64,000 nucleotides of DNA from JBBWZH01 sp035544115 (GCA_963714145.1 OY970235.1:1674001-1738000); one strand, 5' to 3'; shown: positions 1-9,659, counted from the first letter of the stretch. The notes: generated by a model from the sequence alone, not told the origin. Translations and numbers: made by a program.

Positions 1-2262
1 TTCCTCCGAGAAACTGCCGTCGACATGCTCTTGGAGTACTTCAAGCACGACCGCGCGGTCGACTGGCGGAAGGTTCGACATGTGCTGTATTAGTACAACC
101 CGGCGCTGGGCGTCACGCCCGGAGTCCTCTACCATCCGAGCAACGACCTCGGTTATCGTCTTGAAGTACTCGACGTTTGTGACTTTGAGCTTGGTTGGTT
201 TCCAGCCACGGAATACCGGCTCGTGAATTGGCATGTGTATACCGTGCGTCTCGGGCAGCATGGTTAGCATCAATTGCCAGGCTACGGCGGGGTGACGTGT
301 ACGCAAGCCGTCGACAACCGCGAATCGTCGATTTACATCGACGGAGTTGTCTGGATGCCAGGGATTGAACACCGCAGTCAACGTAGCCGCAGGGCGGTTA
401 CTCATCTTTCCGCCAGGATCGATTTCTGCAAGGCGGGCAAGTACTTCCACCGCTCTCCCGAAGTGAGCGCTCGACCAGATGGCGGATTCCAACGCCCACA
501 GGAGGCCGGTGTGAGGGGACCTCCCTCCGAACAGTCCCCCGACGCTTTCAGCGTCAAATAGGCCCGCGAGTAGAGGGCGATCACCATCGAGGCCTTTCTC
601 CACCTCTGTGAGGAACGCATCTGGCGATGCTTCGGCAAGAAGCGGAAGAATGTCCGCGAGCGAGATCCACAGACTACAATTAATGTCACCGTTGGCGGCA
701 TCTAGTATCTGCCGTACCTGAGACGAAGCCCAATTCGCGCCGTTCGTTCCAGAACCGGCCTCGACACGTTCGCCGTGCACGCCGAGCAATGCCAAGGTCG
801 AGGCTATGCCGCGTCGTAACTCGGAGGAGTAGACGCGAACCTTTCCCTCCAACGACGCCCGCCAATGTTTGTCCGCTGGGAGCTCTAGCGCGGGATCGAT
901 CTCGCACAATACGTTTTGGACGATTGGACCGAGGCGCGCTAGATCGTCGGGCTGTACTTGCGCCGCCAACTGGCTCCAGGCGTCATAGGCTGAGACGAGC
1001 GCCCAGACTGCATCGACCCGTCCGACGAGAGGATCCGCCATAACTGCAAGGCGGGTAGCCGCCTCTCGCAGGTCGTCGTAGGTGCTGCCGCCAAGACTTG
1101 CTAGGGCGTCCTTGTCGCCCTCACGACCCTCATTCCATGTTCCCGCGAGCAGCACGCCGCGGATCGGCCGAGCGGCAGGCTGTTCGGCCCACGGCGGCTG
1201 GTGGAGTTCTGGCTTGTTAGCCAGATCCCGCCGCAGGGCGAGCAAGCTGCGGCGCGCAAGACGCCCAAGCTTGTCGGCTCGCTGATCGTCAATGCCACTC
1301 CCCTTGAGGGCATCGGCCACCTCGGCAGGATCAATTGGTGGTAGTTCGATGTCGGCAGAAGCGGCCTGAACTAGTGGAACCACGATATGATGATGCGACG
1401 CGGGGAGAGGTTCGGCGCGAGTCTGTTGAGTTGTCGGAATCAGAACAAGCGGTCTTGACTGAGCGAGGAGAGCGCGGTAGGTGACTACGTCATCAACAAA
1501 TGCTGCTCACGCTTTTAGCACATCCTCGCCGCTTGCGGCGAGTTGCAACAGGGCGGCCGCAATGAATGCCTGCACCTCCTCCAAACTACCGCCCTTAATT
1601 GTGGTGACCTGAGGAGACCTGTTGAGGCGCGCGATCAGGTCCGCCTGAGAATTGCTCGCTTCATTTTGGGTAGAACGACGCGCAAGGACTACCGCCGGTG
1701 TGAGCGTCGGCGTGGTAGCGGAAGCCCAAGCGTTCCACCAGAGATCCACCGGCCTCAAACCATATGGATTACGCCCGAGGACTTGAGATATCCATGCATG
1801 TGTGATTGGCGCACTTTCCAGCCACGTCTCGATATCGTCAACACCGAGCGCGCGTACCTCCTTCCATTTCCCGTCTGCAGTGCGACCGGCTGCCCAAGTT
1901 TGACGCTGAACCCAGGGCCTTAGCGCCGCCGCGATGTAGGTGCAGCTCTGCGTCGGCGAACCATCGGGCGTGCTATCCCGCTTCTTGTAATCTCGGTCAG
2001 CCTTCGCCCCAGGGGACTTCTCGACGCTGAGTTCCCAGACTGAGAGGCCGGCTGGGATGTAGGGCGTGGCCTCAGTAGCGATGAGGGTTCCATCCCAACC
2101 CCCGGTGGCTACACCTTCGCCGGCGGGGAAGCCCGGCTGCACCAAGCCTCGACCCGTCTCCAAGACAAGCCGTCGGAGAAGACGCGGAAGCTCACTCCGA
2201 GCGGTGGTTGTATCTGCCCACTGTAGGAGTTCGTGTCGAGCGACAAGACCTGGACCGATCAT
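1..2262 (-). pseudogene. Large nuclease-like protein gene broken by an in-frame TGA
   Basis: The minus strand reads from ATG at 2262 for 251 codons to a TGA at 1507–1509. The same frame then stays open for 502 more codons to the left window edge, which I checked codon by codon. The downstream half looks like ordinary protein (for example AFVDDVVTYRALLAQS and LVLIPTTQQ directly after the stop, then many Leu/Ala-rich helices). I read this as one gene of at least 754 codons with a single nonsense change; TGA could arise from CGA by one transition. The N-terminal 120 residues (GWDG, then WELSVEKSPGAKADRDYKKR) look like a PD-(D/E)XK nuclease core. I do not recognise the remainder. A defence role is only a guess. 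Codon use is less GC-rich than in neighbours, suggesting transfer. Alternatives are a sequencing error or two separate proteins, though no good start with a ribosome site lies just after the TGA. Confidence 0.7.
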
Positions 2263-2354
2263 GAAACCATGCTAGCTCATGGCAATTCTTCGACGAAGCC
2301 GGAGCGCATGTCGACACTTGACATGCGCGTAGAACTTGGCCTGCTCGGAAACAG

Positions 2355-2839
2355 CTACGAACGAGGCGGTCCGAGGGCCACAAGGTGCGTCTCAAAGCTC
2401 TCAAGCAGGCTAAATAGCACCTTCCTGTCCTTCTCGGCCGAACCGAGTGACGGCCGGCCAATGAACGTTTCCAACTTCATGATCGTGTGGCGATTCCACA
2501 GTGAAACCGCTGTAACCAGGGCGGTGCCGCGTTGGGGGCACGCGCGGATCTTGCGCAGTAGGCGCCAGTCTTGATGGTGGCCACGGCGCGTTCGCCGGAT
2601 GCGCGCAGGCGGGCGTCGGCGATGTTGAAGGCCCTGGGTCCAGCGGGGGAGGTTGCGGCCTCGGTGGGGGACGCGGACGGTGCCGCGGGCGCCTTGATAG
2701 CCACGGTCGCCCAGAACCATCACCTACGCATCGGCCAGACCGTCGACGAGGCCGTGAGTCCGAGCGGCTTTCACGTCGTGGTTCGAGCCGCCCTTTGATC
2801 GCGATCGCTCGACCCGCCCTCGGCATGATCGAATCGTCT
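2355..2839 (-). pseudogene. IS5-family (DDE_Tnp_4 type) transposase remnant
   Basis: Pieces of the C-terminal half of an IS5-type transposase are spread over several minus-strand frames. They are NHDVKAARTHGLVDGLADA near 2724–2790, then VLGDRGYQGARGTVRVP in a second frame from 2720, then AFNIADARLRASGERAVATI in a third frame, then WRLLRKIRACPQRGTALV back in the second. The N-terminal half is absent. At least two frameshifts plus truncation make it non-functional. Its right edge is exactly the 3' end of the group II intron, so the intron separates it from whatever lay upstream. Nothing convincing was seen in 2263–2354. Confidence 0.8.
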
Positions 2840-4805
2840 GTCGGGTCGCCGGAGGGGGTTGCACCCTCCGGCTCCCACGGATCCCCGCGTGAAGGTCTCC
2901 CTTCACGGGGCTCTTCTCATCCTGGTCGTGTGGGGCTTTGTCAGACGCGGCCCCAGAACGCGGTCGTGCGGGTCCAGTGCGCGAACAGGGTGGGGACGCG
3001 TTGGACGAGCCCTTGCCACCAGGTCTTGGCGCGCCGGTACGACCGGAGCCGCCGGTATTTGTTGCGGGCCCATCGCATCAGGTAGGCGTTGATGCGGGTG
3101 AGGAGCGGATACAACTCCGATGGCCGGTACCGGCCGTAGTAGTTGATCCAGCCTCGCACGATGGGGTTGATCGTTTCGGCGAGGCTGTCCAGGGTCTGGG
3201 TGGTGCGGGCGTGTAGCCGCCAGGCGCGGGCTTGGCGGCTCATGGCTTTCAGCGCGTCCTTGCTGACCGCGGGTGCGAACGAGGTGAAGATCGCCCCGGT
3301 CGCGGTGTTGCGGCTCTTGCGTGGACGGAACGTGTATCCCAGGAACGTGAACGACGTGTGCTCGGGTGAGCCTGGGCGCCGCGAGTTCTTGCAGTACACG
3401 GTTCTGGTCTTGGTCGGATGCAACTGTAGTCCGACCTCGGCCAGCCTCCGGCCGATCGCTGCGCGGACCTGGTCGGCTTGCCGCCGGGTCACGCAGTGCA
3501 CCACCGCGTCGTCCACGTAGCGTTCGAACCAGACCGCCGGGTATTCCCGGGCCAGCCAGGTATCGAGGGCGTAGTGGAGGAACACGTTGGCCAGCGCGGG
3601 TGAGACCGCAGACCCCTGCGGGGTCCCCCGCTGCGGTATCACCTGCGTTCGGTCCGGGTGCTGCACCGGGGCGGTCAGCCACCGGCGGACATACAGCAGC
3701 ACCCAGGACTGGTCGGGGCGGAGGTTGGCCGCTACCGCCTTGATCGTCAGGTCGTGGTCCACGCTGCCGAAGAAGTCCTGGATATCCAGATCGATCACCC
3801 AGTTCCGCTTCCAGCAGCGATCCCGGCACATCTCTACCGCCGCCAGCGCCGACCGCCCGGGCCGGTAGCCGAAGGAGTCGGCATGGAAGATCTGTTCCAT
3901 GCGCGGCTCCAGCGTCATGGCCACCACAGTCTGGGCGATCCGGTCAGCGACAGTCGGCACGCCGAGCACACGAACCCCACGGCCAGCCGGTTTCGGTATT
4001 TCCACCGCTTTCACCGCCGGCGGGAAGTAGGTGCCCGAGGACATCCGGTTCCAGATCCGGTACAGATTGTTCCGCAGATCCTTCTCGAATTCCTCTACCG
4101 TGACACCATCCACCCCGGCGGCGCCCTTATTGGCCTTGACCTTCTGGTACGCCTCCCACACGAGCTCCTTCGCAATCACGAACGGCTTGTTCTTCGACTT
4201 CGTCGAGTCCACCCGATCCCTCCCAGCCCAGGCTGGTTGCCCGAACGAACACGACACGGATGAGCCGGCCCCTTCGCTGTTCCCTCCATTACGAGGGCGT
4301 CATCACTACTACGAGCCGGTCCGCCAGCAGGACCCGCGACGGTACTCGACGTCTCACGGTTTCCGCCGCTTGACGCACTCCCTCTCACCACCCGCACCCC
4401 ACGGGCAGCGGTGTCGGGTCCCGCCTTCCCACGTTCCACGCAGAAGCCGCAGACCAGGATCGCGCCGCCTACATGCCGGGCACCACCTGGCCAGAAAACG
4501 GGACACCCGCCAGATTCATCCCGGGACCTGATCACCGCCCCGGTTCTGATGCCACCTAAATAGTTACGACACGTCATCAGCGGTTCGCTTGCGCTCGCCT
4601 TCCCGATCCCCACCTGACGCAGATACCCACGCCTTTTCCCTGACGCTCACCACGACGGTCACTAACCAACGCAGCTCAGGGCGGTTTGAAGCCATCCCCC
4701 GCCGGACGGCTCCGAGGGGCCACAAAACCCTCATCTCCCACGCAGCACCACATCCAGTGAGATCGGCCTACATTCCGAACCTCACCTTCTGCGCTCGTGG
4801 CGCAC
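2840..4805 (-). ncRNA. Group II intron (IIC-like) ribozyme
   Basis: A retroelement of about 1.97 kb encodes its own reverse transcriptase. On the minus strand the 5' end is GTGCGCC at 4805. Domain V is the 34-nt hairpin at 2880–2913, starting GAGCC with a GAGA tetraloop closing a GAAGG/CCTTC stem. Domain VI (about 2840–2876) ends in ACCCGAC at 2840. The element lies 13 nt downstream of a perfect 6-bp hairpin (4819–4834), and the encoded protein lacks an endonuclease domain. Both are hallmarks of bacterial class C introns, which insert after terminator-like stems. Boundaries come from motif reading, with an uncertainty of a few nucleotides. It looks intact. Confidence 0.82.
2941..4212 (-). CDS. 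ltrA: Group II intron reverse transcriptase/maturase
   Basis: The intron-encoded protein binds and splices its intron RNA and reverse-transcribes it at a DNA target. The RT fingers/palm are visible: KGAAGVDGVTVEEF, the FGYRPGRSA block, DLDIQDFFGSVDH, the RGTPQGSAVSP motif and the catalytic box YVDD (YADD is commoner). A maturase X/thumb region follows, with WINYYGRYRPSELY near the C-terminus. There is no HNH endonuclease domain, as expected for class C. I prefer the GTG at 4212 (VDSTKSKN) because GGGAGGG lies five bases upstream; an ATG 15 codons earlier is possible. About 423 residues, the usual family length. It lies wholly inside the intron. Confidence 0.93.
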   Translation of the reverse strand: MDSTKSKNKPFVIAKELVWEAYQKVKANKGAAGVDGVTVEEFEKDLRNNLYRIWNRMSSGTYFPPAVKAVEIPKPAGRGVRVLGVPTVADRIAQTVVAMTLEPRMEQIFHADSFGYRPGRSALAAVEMCRDRCWKRNWVIDLDIQDFFGSVDHDLTIKAVAANLRPDQSWVLLYVRRWLTAPVQHPDRTQVIPQRGTPQGSAVSPALANVFLHYALDTWLAREYPAVWFERYVDDAVVHCVTRRQADQVRAAIGRRLAEVGLQLHPTKTRTVYCKNSRRPGSPEHTSFTFLGYTFRPRKSRNTATGAIFTSFAPAVSKDALKAMSRQARAWRLHARTTQTLDSLAETINPIVRGWINYYGRYRPSELYPLLTRINAYLMRWARNKYRRLRSYRRAKTWWQGLVQRVPTLFAHWTRTTAFWGRV

Positions 4806-4818
4806 AGATCAACTATCC

Positions 4819-4834
4819 GCTCATCGGCATGAGC
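4819..4834 (-). terminator. Hairpin upstream of the intron insertion point
   Basis: GCTCAT-CGGC-ATGAGC is a perfect 6-bp stem with a 4-nt loop. It follows the stop of the small ORF at 4844–4963 by 9 nt and precedes the intron 5' end by 13 nt. There is no long T tract, so termination is uncertain. It fits the hairpin target that class C group II introns use. Confidence 0.5.
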
Positions 4835-4843
4835 GTGCTGTGG

Positions 4844-4963
4844 CTACTGCTTCGCGAGGTAGTCGTCTTCGGCGGCGTAGTCGAGCATCGGCGCGAAGTA
4901 GTCGTGGTCGAACCCCGGGGGTAGCTGGGCGGTGGAGACGAGCCAGTCCAGTTCGGCGGTCAC
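4844..4963 (-). CDS. Possible small protein of 39 residues, function unknown
   Basis: A short minus-strand ORF begins at GTG 4961–4963, with GAGGA about nine bases upstream, and ends at TAG 4844–4846. The product is acidic and aromatic, ending DYAAEDDYLAKQ, with a preceding LPPGFDHDYF segment. No membrane segment or cysteines. The frame is closed upstream by a TGA at 5000. It lies between the eCIS-type pair (5367–7542) and the intron in the same direction, so it could be the last gene of that unit. I do not recognise the family. It may be the C-terminal tail of a decayed gene. Confidence 0.4.
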   Translation of the reverse strand: MTAELDWLVSTAQLPPGFDHDYFAPMLDYAAEDDYLAKQ

Positions 4964-5366
4964 GGTTCCGATTCCTCGTCCGGGATCGCGGTACCAGGTT
5001 CAGCGCGGCCTTCGACGCGGTGTTCACCGCCGCCGGCGTGGCCCGAAGGACCAGTCCGCCCGCCTCCCGCCGGCGGACACAGACCAGGACCACGACCGCC
5101 GCCAACAAACACCAACTGTCGGGTCCCGAGGGCTTGCCGCCGCACCGGCGGACGCCGTCGGAAGCCCGAACGGTGGGATGGCACCCTTCAGGCAGCGGAC
5201 GCTTCCCCTACTCCACCCTCGGTCCGGTGGGGTTACGGTCGTGATGCAGAAGGGGTGGCCGGCCGGGTTGAGCAAGATCAGCCAGCGTGGATCTGGCTGG
5301 TGACCGGTGCGGGCGCGACGGTGAGCGGGACAGCGGCGGGGCCGGGCTGGGGATGCCGCGGGGCGG
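4964..5366. other. No gene recognised
   Basis: About 400 bp between the small ORF and the carboxypeptidase-regulatory-like gene. Frames are open by base composition only; none has a convincing start, ribosome site or family motif. No clear hairpin or insertion end was seen. Confidence 0.5.
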
Positions 5367-6023
5367 TTATGGATGGGTCGGTGCGAGCGTCAGCCTGAGC
5401 CGGGCGGGACCTGTGACGCACAGATCGAAGCCGCTCGCCGCGTCACCGGCGAGATCGACCTCGCCGTCCGCCAGGACGACCTTGGCCACGACGACGTCGA
5501 CAGGTGTCTCGGGGAGGACGGGGCGGGCCTTCACCACGTACCCGGCCCGGATCCGGTACTGCCCGGCCTGGGCGACGAGCTCGAACTGGGAGCCCGTGAC
5601 CTGCGCGGAGAAGAAGCTCGCCTCCACGACACGCTGGTCGCGGCGGTTGAAGAAGCGCCCGAGTTCGGGATTCACGCCGTCGAGCCGGACGGGGTCGATG
5701 GACAGCAGGACGAACGGCGGGCGCGGCTGTCCGGTGAAGTGTCCGGTCACCGGGTGGAACCGGCCGCTGGTGGTGTCGATGGCGACGTCGATGGGCGTGG
5801 CTTCGTCGTGGTCCGGGTCGAGCCGCGTCGTCACGATCCCGATGAGCGGGCCCTGGAGCTTGACGACGAGGTGCACCGGTCGCTCGTCCACCGCGACCGC
5901 GAAGGATCCGTCGGGCTCGGTCAGCGCGCTGCCGAGAAGGCGCTGCGCGTCGCCGGACACAACGAGGACCCGCGTGGCGTCAGCGGCGGCACCATCGATG
6001 CGAACGGAACCGGTGATCACTTC
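5367..6023 (-). CDS. Carboxypeptidase-regulatory-like domain protein
   Basis: A 218-residue protein. The N-terminal 100 residues read as a transthyretin-like/carboxypeptidase regulatory beta-sandwich: ITGSVRIDG, then GSALTEPDGSFAVAV, then VHLVVKLQGP. A second beta-rich half contains SQFELVAQAGQYRIRAGY. No signal peptide is obvious. The GTG at 6023 is chosen because CAGGAGAGG precedes it; a GTG at 6059 lacks a ribosome site. The gene starts just after the annexin-repeat protein and is probably co-transcribed. Such domains are seen in proteins linked to eCIS loci, so a role as cargo, adaptor or baseplate accessory is possible (inference). No catalytic motif is seen. Confidence 0.7.
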   Translation of the reverse strand, partial: EVITGSVRIDGAAADATRVLVVSGDAQRLLGSALTEPDGSFAVAVDERPVHLVVKLQGPLIGIVTTRLDPDHDEATPIDVAIDTTSGRFHPVTGHFTGQPRPPFVLLSIDPVRLDGVNPELGRFFNRRDQRVVEASFFSAQVTGSQFELVAQAGQYRIRAGYVVKARPVLPETPVDVVVAKVVLADGEVDLAGDAASGFDLCVTGPARLRLTLAPTHP

Positions 6024-6066
6024 GGCGCGCCTCTCCTGGAATGGTTCAGCCAACCGCACGCTACTG

Positions 6067-7542
6067 CTACTGGATGTACTCGGACTTGGGGTACTGGGCG
6101 GTGAGGACGGACCGGAAGGCCTTGGGCATCTCCGTCACCTCTCCTGCGGCGCCGGCCGTCGTGGTCCGGGTGACGGCGGTCTTCGACGTGTAGACCCACT
6201 CCACCGTGACCGACGTGTGGTAGATCGTCTTGTAGTCACGGACGAGGAACTGGTCGAAGTGGTCTCGCTCCACCGCCTTCGTCGCACCGGCGTCGAACTG
6301 CCTGGTCATGATGTCGGCGAACTCGGACGGTCGGTCATAGAGCGTGGTGGATGACGGGGTCCGGATGTCGACGCCGCCGGCCTCGTAGAACGGGCTGCCG
6401 ACGCTGGCGGAGTCAACCACCCGCTTCGGGTCCGCCGGGTCGGCGGTGAGCTCCATCGTGCCGTTCGTGGTGGGCAGCCCACCCTGCGCGACGTGCGCCG
6501 CGGTCCCGTCGGACTGGGTGGCCACGATCTCCGACCAGAGGAACTGGATCCATCCGGAGTCGGTCGCGAGCCCACCCTCGTAGCCGACGGCGAAGCCGCC
6601 CGGGTAGGGGGTAGAGCCCACGTCGAAGTCGACTCCGGTGCGGACGCTGACCTTGCCACCGGCAAGCGCGCCGGCGTGCGCCTCGGTTCCGGGCCTGACG
6701 ACCGTGACGTCGGCGGTGGGCGGCAGTGGTGCGGGGGCATTGAGTAGGTACAGGGCGTATGCGAGCTCGTCCGAGCTCATCTCCGACTTGATGTCGGCCT
6801 CGAGGTCGCTGCCGGACTTGCTGGCGTACGCGCTCTTGAGCGAGGCGAGTTGGGCGGCGTCGCGGCCGAAGGGGATGAGGCAGGCATAGACGGCCTCTTC
6901 GTCGGTGCCCAGGCCCGCGAACGCGGCCTCGAGCCGCGTCACCGTCGCGTTGATGTCGGCCGGGCCGGCCGGTGGTCCCCCTACCGCCGTGCCGCCCTCG
7001 CCGAGCAGTTCCAGCGCCAGGGCGAGCTCGGAGCCGCTCATCTCGCTGCGGAGGTCGTCCTCGAGCGCGGTCGAATACGCCGCCCTGTACGCGGCCTTCA
7101 GCGCGGCGGCATCGGTGGCGTTCTTGTTCAGCTTCTGCAGCGCGGAGAAGACGGCTTCCTCGTCGGTGCCCAAGCCCTGCATCGCCTTGTGCAGTTGGGC
7201 CGCCAGGGCCGTCTGATCATCCGGGCTCAGCACTCGCTGGATCGTGGGGACCCCGGTCAAGCCGGTCACGCCCGAGGTGAGTGGCGACGGCCGAAGCCGC
7301 CGCCCCAGCGCGGCGTTCCCGACCGCCCGTTGCAGGCCCAGTACGTGGTCCGCCTGGCCGGCAAGAGCCGGTCGCCGAGAGAACACGTCACCGGCGAGGT
7401 GCTCGCCGCCCGAGCGTTGCAGCTCCCGCGTGATGGCGGTAACCACGACCGACGGCTCCGGCGCCGGGTCCCGCGCGGAGTCCGGTTGCGGGGGGACGCG
7501 CGAACCGTCCTCGACGCGCTTGATACGCGAGCGTTGACTCAT
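6067..7542 (-). CDS. Annexin-repeat protein with eCIS-cargo motif
   Basis: A 491-residue protein starting at ATG 7542 (MSQRSR, GGGGTGG upstream); a TTG 86 codons earlier is a weaker start. Around residues 70–78 is LQRAVGNAA, followed by an IQR near 101–103. This is the LQR-x-GNAA signature found in proteins associated with extracellular contractile injection systems. Residues 114–180 and about 196–265 are two annexin repeats. Each carries GLGTD (123–127 and 210–214) with a Glu 40 residues after the Asp (E167 and E254), the canonical type II calcium site. The last 230 residues, starting about VTVVRPGTEAH, are beta-rich and not recognised. Inference: a calcium-dependent membrane-binding cargo or accessory protein. 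It heads a minus-strand pair. Confidence 0.85.
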   Translation of the reverse strand: MSQRSRIKRVEDGSRVPPQPDSARDPAPEPSVVVTAITRELQRSGGEHLAGDVFSRRPALAGQADHVLGLQRAVGNAALGRRLRPSPLTSGVTGLTGVPTIQRVLSPDDQTALAAQLHKAMQGLGTDEEAVFSALQKLNKNATDAAALKAAYRAAYSTALEDDLRSEMSGSELALALELLGEGGTAVGGPPAGPADINATVTRLEAAFAGLGTDEEAVYACLIPFGRDAAQLASLKSAYASKSGSDLEADIKSEMSSDELAYALYLLNAPAPLPPTADVTVVRPGTEAHAGALAGGKVSVRTGVDFDVGSTPYPGGFAVGYEGGLATDSGWIQFLWSEIVATQSDGTAAHVAQGGLPTTNGTMELTADPADPKRVVDSASVGSPFYEAGGVDIRTPSSTTLYDRPSEFADIMTRQFDAGATKAVERDHFDQFLVRDYKTIYHTSVTVEWVYTSKTAVTRTTTAGAAGEVTEMPKAFRSVLTAQYPKSEYIQ

Positions 7543-7990
7543 CGGGCCACCCCGATCTAGGCCCTCGACAACATCCGGGGCCAGCGGAGCAGTCGCGGCC
7601 GCAGAACACCCATCCGTATTCTCACGCACGGCCCCGCCGATCCAGCGGCCGGCAGCGGAACCTGCGCTATAGGGCAGGAATCTCCACACGTCCGGCCCGT
7701 ACGCCGGCTCGATGCGGCGATCGGCAGGCCACCGCATGGTGCAGGGGGCCTCCAGCCGCTCCGCAACGGACGGCATCAGCGGGCCGCGGACCATGGGCAA
7801 CCGCGCGTGCCAGGTGTCAGGCGAAGTCGGGGATCAGCTCACCGATCAGGCCGAATCTGCTCCTGGCGCGCTCAGCCACACGAACTCGGTCGCCCTTACA
7901 AGAAGATCAACGCCGTCACCGTGTACCAGGCCGCTGCCGCGGCGGCACCGTTACCTCGTCTCGGATCAGTGGGTCTCCGTGGCGGCTGAG
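7543..7990. other. Intergenic region upstream of annexin gene; target duplication CTGAG at its right end
   Basis: This stretch is the 5' region of the annexin-type gene up to the IS1380 insertion. It includes the 86-codon upstream extension of that frame, which I think is untranslated. Bases 7986–7990 (CTGAG) are repeated at 9660–9664, so the sequence formerly continued at 9665. No other gene was recognised. Confidence 0.5.
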
Positions 7991-9659
7991 CCTCGATCCA
8001 CCGAACCGATACCGATGATCGCGTGGTGAGGTCGCCGGCGGGCTGGTGATGTTGTTCTGGGGGCGCGGGCGGATTTGTTTGGCTGGTCTGCCCAGCCTTT
8101 CCACGTTCGGGTCTCGGGTCGGGCCCGTTGCTGGGCTGGCGGGGTTGTCAGGCGGTCGCGGGTGGTCCGGGTGCCGCGGTGTGGAGGTTCGTCCAGGCCT
8201 GCTGCCAGGGCCAGTACGCCGGCAGGTGCAGGGTGGGTCGGCCGGCGGGGCGGGCCAGCCGGGCCGGGACCAGGACGAGGTGGCGGCGCAGGGTGGCGCC
8301 TCGGGCCTTGGCGTGCAACCGGCCGGCCAGGACCCCGGCGGCGCGGGACAGGTTGTGAGACATGGCCACACAGACCAGCCAGGCGGCGTTGGCCGCGAAC
8401 CGGCCTGAGGGCAGGTGGGCCAGCGGCCCGTCGATCAGGTCGGCGAACACCGTCTCCACGACCGCGTGCTGCCGGTGGGTGACGTCAGCGTCCACAGTGG
8501 ACAGGCTGGTGGTGGTGAAGAACGCGTGATAGCGCCAGAGGGGGAACAGTTCGTCCTGCCCGCCGCCGTGCTCGCGGACCCGGCGGATGATCAGCCGTCC
8601 GGTCACTTCGTGGCGGGTGCCGGCGAAGGCGGTGTGCGCGGTCTCGGCGACCTGGGCGTCGGAGATCAGCTCGCCGGTGTCGGGGTCAACGACCGCCTGC
8701 GGATAGTGCACCGGCTGCCACGCCTCGGCCGGGATACCCGCAGCCGCGGCCCTGATCGTCTTGTTCGCCGGCACGCTGATCGAGACCATCGCGCCGGCCC
8801 GGCGGGCGGCGGTGACGAGTTTCCCGGCGAAGTATTGCGAGTCGGCGCGGACCAGCACCGGCCCGCACGCGCCGGCCGCCCTGGCTGTGCTCAGCGCCTC
8901 GGTCAGCAGGCTGGCCGCGCCCTTGGCCGAGTTCGCGTTCCCGGCCCGCAGCCGCACCGCGGCCACCAGCGGCGCCGCCACTGGCGTGCAGATGGTGGCC
9001 ACCAGCGGCGACAGGCCGCGCAACCGCACATCGTACCCACCGACCTTCGCATGTCCGAACCGCGCGCCCTGCTTGCGCTTCCCGTAGACCCGCCGCAGCA
9101 GCGCGTCAATGTCCACATAGGCCATCTGCTCGGCGCCGGGCAGCACCGGCACCCGCCTGGTCAAGCTGACCAGGAACCCCCGGGCGGCTGCGGCCAACTG
9201 CAGCACGTGCCCCCAGGTAAACGCCCGCAGGAACGAGCCGAGCGTCGAGGGCGCGTACACCTCGCCGAACAGCTCACCCATACCGCCGTGGCGCAGCACG
9301 TCCAGGTCATCGATGCTGTCCGCGCCAGCGGCCATACCCGCCACGATCGAGGCGACCTTCCCGGCCGGGTTCACCCCAGTCGAGGGGATCGGCGGATCGT
9401 CGATCCGCACCGCGTCGGACACCAGATCATGCAGCCCGGCGGCCTCGGCCAGCCGCATCACCGGAACCAGGCCCGCACACGACACGAGGTTCTCCTCGTC
9501 GAACCGGGCGACCGCCTGCCGCCACGACTGCGATAACCTCACTACGAGTGCCTCTCTGACTCGGCGACTCTGGGTCTTCAGCAAATCCATCGTCGCAAGT
9601 CAGGAGGCACTTTCCTGTCAGCCACACGCCGAACTGAACAGCCGTTCGGTGGATCCAGG
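7991..9659 (-). mobile_element. IS1380-family insertion sequence, complete
   Basis: A 1,669-bp element with terminal inverted repeats CCTCGATCCACCGAAC (7991–8006) and CCTGGATCCACCGAAC (complement of 9644–9659), one mismatch in 16. It is flanked by a perfect 5-bp direct repeat CTGAG (7986–7990 and 9660–9664). It holds one full-length transposase. Clean ends, an intact ORF and an intact duplication suggest recent insertion. Confidence 0.93.
8148..9590 (-). CDS. IS1380-family DDE transposase
   Basis: A 480-residue transposase. Visible family landmarks are RFDEENLVSCAGLVPVMRLAE near the N-terminus, AYVDIDALLRRVYGKRKQG (first acidic residue region), VLVRADSQYFAGKL (second) and HAVVETVFADLIDGPLAHLP, with the catalytic Glu near the C-terminus. 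Length is typical. The ATG at 9590 gives MDLLKTQSRR; an internal GTG at VRLSQSW is an alternative. No frameshift or stop, so the element is probably active. Confidence 0.93.
   Translation of the reverse strand: MDLLKTQSRRVREALVVRLSQSWRQAVARFDEENLVSCAGLVPVMRLAEAAGLHDLVSDAVRIDDPPIPSTGVNPAGKVASIVAGMAAGADSIDDLDVLRHGGMGELFGEVYAPSTLGSFLRAFTWGHVLQLAAAARGFLVSLTRRVPVLPGAEQMAYVDIDALLRRVYGKRKQGARFGHAKVGGYDVRLRGLSPLVATICTPVAAPLVAAVRLRAGNANSAKGAASLLTEALSTARAAGACGPVLVRADSQYFAGKLVTAARRAGAMVSISVPANKTIRAAAAGIPAEAWQPVHYPQAVVDPDTGELISDAQVAETAHTAFAGTRHEVTGRLIIRRVREHGGGQDELFPLWRYHAFFTTTSLSTVDADVTHRQHAVVETVFADLIDGPLAHLPSGRFAANAAWLVCVAMSHNLSRAAGVLAGRLHAKARGATLRRHLVLVPARLARPAGRPTLHLPAYWPWQQAWTNLHTAAPGPPATA

Noticed and set aside
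7543..7800. An 86-residue N-terminal extension of the annexin protein from TTG 7800
   Set aside because: Unlike the family, and the internal ATG has a better ribosome site.
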